A DNA stretch of 62,442 nt from Ignavibacteria bacterium (GTDB lineage: Bacteria > Bacteroidota > Ignavibacteria > Ignavibacteriales > Melioribacteraceae). The notes under the pieces were generated by a model. The model made no database searches and was not told where the DNA came from. It was given only the letters and a program-made list of their open reading frames with translations. Each line of letters opens with the position of its first letter. The first letter of the stretch is position 1. The translations under genes were made by a program, and so were the position numbers. The stretch lies in NCBI GenBank assembly GCA_012719345.1, contig JAAYAN010000198.1:1-62442 (forward strand), given 5' to 3'. Positions 58,601 through 62,442 of the stretch are shown in pieces.

Positions 58601-61318
58601 GAACTTAATGGTTTCCGTGAAGAAGTAAAAAATCAAAAATTTGGTGAAAAATTATCTGAGGTAGTTGCAATAAAAGGTGAAATTGTAGCAGCGGATGGAT
58701 TAGACAGCTTGGTGGAACAATACAACAATGCAACAGATGAGATGACCCGCAATTCAATCGCAGAAAAAATGAAGAAAATAGCACCTGACGCCGTTAAGCA
58801 GGTAGGAGTAATCGTTGATGCCGAAGGCAAACTTACAAAGCAATATGAAGTGCAAACTGATAAGGTAGAAGAATCTGCAAAAGCAAATCAAGCACGGTTA
58901 GGTCTTGATATGTTTAAAAAACAAAGAGAGTATTTAAATGGTTTGCAGGACGAAGCTGATTTATATACAGAAGGGAAAGACAAACTTGATGCACTCTTGA
59001 AAGAAATACAGGAAAAGCAAAAGCAAGGTGTTGATACTACTGAACTTGAAAAGGATTACGATAATTTATTTAAGCAATTGCAAGGCAATCAGGAACAACT
59101 GCTCGACTGGGGGCAGGATGCAATCGAAAATGGAATAAATCAAGAGAAAGTTTATCAAATGCTGGCGAAAGCACTCGGAGTGCCAATAGAAAAAGTGAAA
59201 GAATTAATCGGCAAACAGGTAGAAAGCAAAAAGAAAACTGAAGAACAAACAAAAGAGGTTAATAAATATGCAGAGGCGTGGGATAAGGCAAGAAAAAAAG
59301 CAAGTGACGCATTGAGCGAAGAAACTCAGACAGCAGCACAATTATTAGGTAAATTAAAAGGTAAAATTGCACTTGCAGAAGGCGAAACTCTTGAAGATTT
59401 AAAAAAGCAATATGATGAAACTATTGCATCAGCTCAAGAACATAATAAAGAGCTGAAAACATTAGAAGGACTTGAATACGAAGTAAAGGTTATAACTGGA
59501 CAAATTGTAAAAGAAGGGAAGAGCCGTCAGGAAATTGCCCGTGAAGAGCTGGAAAAAGTCCGTGCAGAAGTTGAACTAAAGAATAGGTTGTTGGATTTTC
59601 GAATGGAGGAGTATGAATATGCACAGAAACAGGATATATTAAGTAAAGGTCGCAATGTCGAAGAATATGATTTAATTGCAATTAGAACAAAACAAAATGA
59701 AACTTTAAAGCAACAAAAAGCAAACTTAGAAGAACTTTTAAAGTTAAAACTCAAACCAGCTGAAGAATTAGATATAAAAAAATCAATATTAGATATTAAC
59801 CAAAAATTACAGGATGAAACGCAAAACCTTAATTCTTTAAAGATTAAACTTGATTTGCAGGAAGAAGATATTAATAAACAAATTAAAGAATTAGAAAATC
59901 AAAAACTTGAATATGAAATTAGCATCGGAATTAAGCAGGAAGACTCTCTTCAATCAATTGTTGACGAATACAAAGCAATACTACAAGCCATACCACAGGC
60001 GATTAAAGAAAGCAACGAGAAAATCATTGCTCTTAACAAGGAAATGGAGGAGCAGCTTACGAATGCAAAAGATGAGAAAGAACGGGAACGAATTGAAATT
60101 TCGTTCAGAACTAAAATAAATACCGAAAAAGAAAAAAATATTAAACTTCAGCAGGAAGAATTTTCTCATCAGCAGACAATAACGAATTATCAGGTAAGGC
60201 AGCAGAAATCCCGTTTAGATAGAATAAAAGAAGATGAGACAAAGCAATTAGAAATAATTAGTAACAGATTAACTAATGAAAAGGCATTGCTTGAAAAATT
60301 CAATTCTGAATATCTAGCGGCGGTGAATAAAAGATATAGCAAGCTAGAATCATCTGAAGAAAAAGCCATTTCGAAGCAAGAAGAATCAAGAATGCAGGAA
60401 CTTGACAAATTAAAAGATTCTGAATTAATTAGTGCTGAAGAATACGAAAGACGAAAAACAGAGATACAGCGGAATGGTGAAGAAGAGCGGACAAAAATCG
60501 CAGAAGATTATGCTAATAAAATGGCAAATTTGGAATCAATGGCAAAAGGACGTTCAATTGCTTTAGATAACGAGAAAGCCGTTGAAGAAGCAATGATTCT
60601 GCAGAAATCTCTTGACGAACAAATTAGTGTGTATCGTGAGAAAATGCTTGAAGGACCGCTTTCATTTGAAGATAGCAAAGCACTTGAAGGATTGGAAGCT
60701 CAGCTAGAAGATGCGAATAATATTATCAGAGTAAAAGGTGAATTGCTTTATGTCGGTGCAGAGCAGTTAGGGGCTTCACTCAATGAATCACTTACCCGTA
60801 TGTTCGCAGGAGATAAAGAAGGAGCAGCAAAATCACTGCAGGACTTCTTTGTTACTATGTCTGGAATTATGGTAAAAGGACTAACCGACTATTTGAATCA
60901 TGTTATCCTTGAATTAGTATTAAAAATGTTACAATTTTCCAAAACAGATCCATTTGTAACATTAGCTTTAGCCCCAGTTTTATACTCTTTAGTATCTGGA
61001 GCTGTAAATGCCATTGCCCAGCCATTGCTTGCACCTCTTAGCTTTGCATCAGGTGGTATGGTTCAATCGCCTACACTCGCTATTGTTGGCGATTCAGCAA
61101 AACTCGGTGAAGATAATACTGAATGGATATTTAGGAATTCACAACTAATTGCAACAGTTCAAATGGCAGCAGCAAGTGCTAATACTTTGCTACTAAGAGA
61201 AATTCAGGAATTACGCAGTTTAATGGCAAGTCAGCAACTTACAACTACTTTAAAAGGGAGTGATATAAAGCTCTCTCTTCAAAGAACAAATTTTAAACAA
61301 AATATGAGAAGTATCTAA
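55694..61318 (+). CDS. Tail tape measure protein
   Basis: 1874 residues. A region near residues 250-450 has the PhageMin_Tail pattern (AEGVYDAISAGTIKV, ASKLATAGLTTTKDAINGL, AMSQVIPTAAAFGVEF). Hydrophobic patches lie near 530-560 and 590-600, and a very long charged coiled coil runs from about 800 to 1720, with a glycine-rich hydrophobic end. Sets tail length; at the usual ~1.5 angstrom per residue it implies a very long tail. Confidence 0.93.
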   Translation: MNNYLDILFNIAVDFKTDKSKVTKLSQEIEAIFSKISPAIDINDKAIKQSLSSLTDMLTTGQLSAKELADALSSFGFDIDSEEVVDSIKEISNLADSLAEDFKPLEDAFNNIDTTQLEDAFVDLDKAMDSIDPKDFENAVQGLAVEYDKATQEAQDLIDTNNKALAMLKASGKEGSDAYNKLEQEIKAAENELNKLGVSAKDTSSFFDKMAKFGLAAQGIEQITNTLNRFQEPFIELDKQVKNIGTLGVKNFNEFAAEATKLSKSVPDSAGAIAEGVYDAISAGTIKVTDGMADLDEGMKFVEVASKLATAGLTTTKDAINGLTSVMNAYGLEAGKAGEIADIFFGAVNVGKTTVPEMNAAMSQVIPTAAAFGVEFNQVAGAIATMTKQGVPTAHASTQMRQALVELAKPGTELAAIMTKAGVSLESLRTEGLQETMRKLGIAMEESGKSATQVFSSVEAGSAALLLSGKNAEMAASDYIAVSGAIGSTEAAFAIASEGIGNKTKMMLNSIQAGFNGLMGMIGGVGQSVLAATTQLAPMVTSFAGLSNLIPKGTFDKLAQFKQSLTGVSNQATQSAGIIGKMGPIAFNPWVLGTAAAVAGMYLFLTKTEKGQAILGRWGEAGERILNTLQPVINALSDLGETVLDVLIDVGENVFDLLITPFENLMDFIGSIVGVVLELAGAADSTGGTMTTFADIINLVGDAVKTYGDIFGTIVTAIKTANDFIVGFVQGIPQLLSIAFEYIQYFLNPINWVAGDAEYEKALSEKLLNAIDTMSGRAKERISNAKIDNALENALEIKGDLDKNKKLEELVKKFEATNDEIAKQGIAQEIAKQMPEAVAGYKTVIDENGKLVEVMDVSIDKVKEFAEKTKEALSEDLATEKSAFTEVLQAKANEYDLLSKKAEELATKIVQGQIKGQDTSAYEKQYNDIEKTLLEKSRDMSKNLAEGAKIGIEFDKIKFPENFEADFQNELNGFREEVKNQKFGEKLSEVVAIKGEIVAADGLDSLVEQYNNATDEMTRNSIAEKMKKIAPDAVKQVGVIVDAEGKLTKQYEVQTDKVEESAKANQARLGLDMFKKQREYLNGLQDEADLYTEGKDKLDALLKEIQEKQKQGVDTTELEKDYDNLFKQLQGNQEQLLDWGQDAIENGINQEKVYQMLAKALGVPIEKVKELIGKQVESKKKTEEQTKEVNKYAEAWDKARKKASDALSEETQTAAQLLGKLKGKIALAEGETLEDLKKQYDETIASAQEHNKELKTLEGLEYEVKVITGQIVKEGKSRQEIAREELEKVRAEVELKNRLLDFRMEEYEYAQKQDILSKGRNVEEYDLIAIRTKQNETLKQQKANLEELLKLKLKPAEELDIKKSILDINQKLQDETQNLNSLKIKLDLQEEDINKQIKELENQKLEYEISIGIKQEDSLQSIVDEYKAILQAIPQAIKESNEKIIALNKEMEEQLTNAKDEKERERIEISFRTKINTEKEKNIKLQQEEFSHQQTITNYQVRQQKSRLDRIKEDETKQLEIISNRLTNEKALLEKFNSEYLAAVNKRYSKLESSEEKAISKQEESRMQELDKLKDSELISAEEYERRKTEIQRNGEEERTKIAEDYANKMANLESMAKGRSIALDNEKAVEEAMILQKSLDEQISVYREKMLEGPLSFEDSKALEGLEAQLEDANNIIRVKGELLYVGAEQLGASLNESLTRMFAGDKEGAAKSLQDFFVTMSGIMVKGLTDYLNHVILELVLKMLQFSKTDPFVTLALAPVLYSLVSGAVNAIAQPLLAPLSFASGGMVQSPTLAIVGDSAKLGEDNTEWIFRNSQLIATVQMAAASANTLLLREIQELRSLMASQQLTTTLKGSDIKLSLQRTNFKQNMRSI

Positions 61319-62010
61319 TGAATCCAAATGAATACTTTGATAAAATCTATTGCATTAATCTTGAACGTAGAAAAGATAAATGGGTGCAGGTTCAGGAACG
61401 TTTCAAAAGGCATCAAATTGAAGTAGAGCGATTCGAAGCAATCGATAAACTCGGTTTAGAAGATGAATTTAATCAATTTTACGCTCAGAATAGCCATCGA
61501 ACTTACATAAAAACAAGCGGAACTTACGCTATTTTGAAAACTTATATTGCATTATATGAGCATATTTTAAGCAATCCCAATATTAACAAGGTATTGATTT
61601 TTGAAGATGATGTTCTTTTCTACATTAATTTCAATAATCATTTCAAAAACTCAGTTGAAAACATTCCATCCGACTGGGATATTTGGTATTTGGGCGGTTC
61701 GCAGTATAAAACTAAATTAGAAGAATACAATAAATACTTTAATTATGCAAAAAACCTTGATGGCTGCTTCGCAATAGCACTTCAAAGAAATATCATTAAG
61801 AAATTATTAAATGTATTAAAATTATATATATTACCATCGGATTCATCAATTTTATATAATTTTCAAAACGATGGCTATAAAGTTCTTGTATCTTCGCCTC
61901 ATCTGAATGCTCACGATTATGGCTATTCTGACAACTGGGATTATTATTTCGATAAAGATACTATAGAACATAAATACTGGCGAAAAATCAATACAGTCCT
62001 CTACAGATAA
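61318..62010 (+). CDS. Glycosyltransferase family 25-like protein
   Basis: 230 residues. YCINLERRKDKWVQVQERF start and VLIFEDDVLFY (DxD-like EDD) near residue 99 are the GT25 signature of LPS galactosyltransferases. The start overlaps the tape measure stop (TAATG), so it is expressed with tail genes. Confidence 0.88.
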   Translation: MNPNEYFDKIYCINLERRKDKWVQVQERFKRHQIEVERFEAIDKLGLEDEFNQFYAQNSHRTYIKTSGTYAILKTYIALYEHILSNPNINKVLIFEDDVLFYINFNNHFKNSVENIPSDWDIWYLGGSQYKTKLEEYNKYFNYAKNLDGCFAIALQRNIIKKLLNVLKLYILPSDSSILYNFQNDGYKVLVSSPHLNAHDYGYSDNWDYYFDKDTIEHKYWRKINTVLYR

Positions 62011-62018
62011 AAAGAAAG

Positions 62019-62442
62019 ATGAAAATATTTAACATTGCGACCTACAAACGAATACCGACTTTGTTAAAAACCATTGAGAGTATTTATTGCCAAGCAGACA
62101 AAATAAATATTGCATTCAATAGTATTGAGGATATACCTAATCAACTTATTGATAGTAAAATCAACATTATACGGACCGATAACTCGCTGGGTGCTGCCTA
62201 TAAATTCTTATTTTTAAAAGATGAAAATGGTTATTATTTTACGATTGACGATGATATTATATATCCTATTGATTATGCTGATTATACAATTAGCAAGATA
62301 GAAAGGTATAAAAGAAAAGCAATTATCACTTATCACGGGACTGTTTATCTAAAAACACCACCAGAAAATTACAGAGAAAATCTTGTAAATTTACATTTTT
62401 GTCAGAAATTAAGGAACGATACGCAAGTTGATATCGGTGGGA
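62019..62442 (+). CDS. Glycosyltransferase, 3' truncated by window end
   Basis: 141 codons visible. KIFNIATYKRIPTLLKTIE start, FTIDDDIIYPIDY metal motif near residue 78 and THYHG-like ITYHGTVY follow a GT-A enzyme of the phage/LPS type. The sequence ends with VDIGG, where related proteins continue with a segment like the first residues in this window (VMCFHTD). Joining ends would give a tandem enzyme of about 470 residues, apart from a one-base frame mismatch. Confidence 0.8.
   Translation, partial: MKIFNIATYKRIPTLLKTIESIYCQADKINIAFNSIEDIPNQLIDSKINIIRTDNSLGAAYKFLFLKDENGYYFTIDDDIIYPIDYADYTISKIERYKRKAIITYHGTVYLKTPPENYRENLVNLHFCQKLRNDTQVDIGG

Larger units (their letters stand above)
1..62442. 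mobile_element. Temperate tailed phage genome, near complete and circularly permuted
   Basis: The window carries integrase, attP-like tRNA fragment, lysogeny repressor, replication genes, both terminase subunits, portal, capsid, connectors, tape measure, fibres and a lysis cassette, with no bacterial housekeeping genes. The last gene (starting 62019) is the N-terminal half of a glycosyltransferase whose C-terminal half appears at the start of the window, which suggests a circular molecule opened at an arbitrary point. Only one tRNA-Lys 3' half was seen, and it lies internally beside the integrase, as in attP rather than attL/attR. Reading of completeness is inference. Confidence 0.85.

Noticed and set aside
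55702-60408. Numerous minus-strand ORFs under the tape measure gene
   Set aside because: They overlap a single long gene with clear family pattern, are short, and lack motifs.
1-62442. A conventional CRISPR array matching the type IV operon
   Set aside because: I looked for evenly spaced near-identical repeats with unique spacers on both strands and found none; only the two diverged 29-bp repeats at 2410 and the spacerless 13-bp iterons at 40442 come close.

Overview
This window reads as a nearly complete genome of a temperate, tailed, AT-rich bacteriophage (siphovirus-like: a very long tape measure, a tail tube candidate, no sheath seen). The host is probably a member of Bacteroidota or a close relative. 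Several promoters match the Bacteroidota pattern TTTG-N20-TAnnTTTG (before 2711 and 5115, and with a CTTG upstream box before 33618). A single tRNA-Lys(CTT) 3' half lies beside the integrase, as expected of an attP in an unintegrated or circularised phage. The glycosyltransferase cut off at the right end resumes, apart from a one-base discrepancy, at the left end, so the molecule looks circularly permuted.

Layout. 1-2369: end of a glycosyltransferase gene, an FkbM methyltransferase and a gamma-glutamylcyclotransferase. 2370-4835: an accessory block of four unrecognised ORFs, two of them clearly acidic, separated by short repeated structured elements, including two tRNA-like minihelices. 4832-10360: the highlight, a type IV CRISPR-like effector operon (csf1, cas6, csf2, csf3). 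Embedded in it by overlapping or abutting genes are a CysH-like PP-loop protein, a small GNAT and a DNA-methyltransferase-like protein; a small HTH gene is divergent from it. No DinG/RecD helicase gene and no convincing CRISPR array were seen. 10441-12479: terminator, attP, integrase with a disrupted 5' end, S24 (CI/LexA-like) repressor and a divergent ribbon-helix-helix protein. In the prophage state the csf operon would lie at the edge next to one att site, the usual place for lysogenic cargo.

12647-32841: early region on the plus strand. It holds many small ORFs, a RecA-like ATPase, a PD-(D/E)XK nuclease fused to an SbcC-like ATPase, a radical SAM enzyme, a minimal GGDEF protein, a RuvC-like resolvase, a replication initiator, a primase-helicase, a DUF4406 protein and an endonuclease. 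It ends in an amidoligase / gamma-glutamylcyclotransferase cluster. 32937-40233: packaging and Mu-like head genes on the minus strand (gpG-like, MuF, DUF935 portal, TerL, TerS, ParB-methyltransferase), interrupted by one plus-strand moron. 40234-40578: a divergent intergenic region with 13-bp iterons inside nested inverted repeats. 40579-62442: protease-scaffold, decoration protein, lambda-E-like capsid, connectors, a repeat-rich surface protein, a lysis cassette with a likely u-spanin, tail fibre, a glycosyltransferase, tail tube, tail proteins, G/GT frameshift chaperone, tape measure and two more glycosyltransferases.

Functionally, the phage carries ordinary replication, packaging, tail and lysis genes plus three unusual biochemical cargoes: the type IV CRISPR/CysH operon, the amidoligase-GGCT cluster and the radical SAM-GGDEF pair. 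All names come from motif reading by eye; no database search was run.
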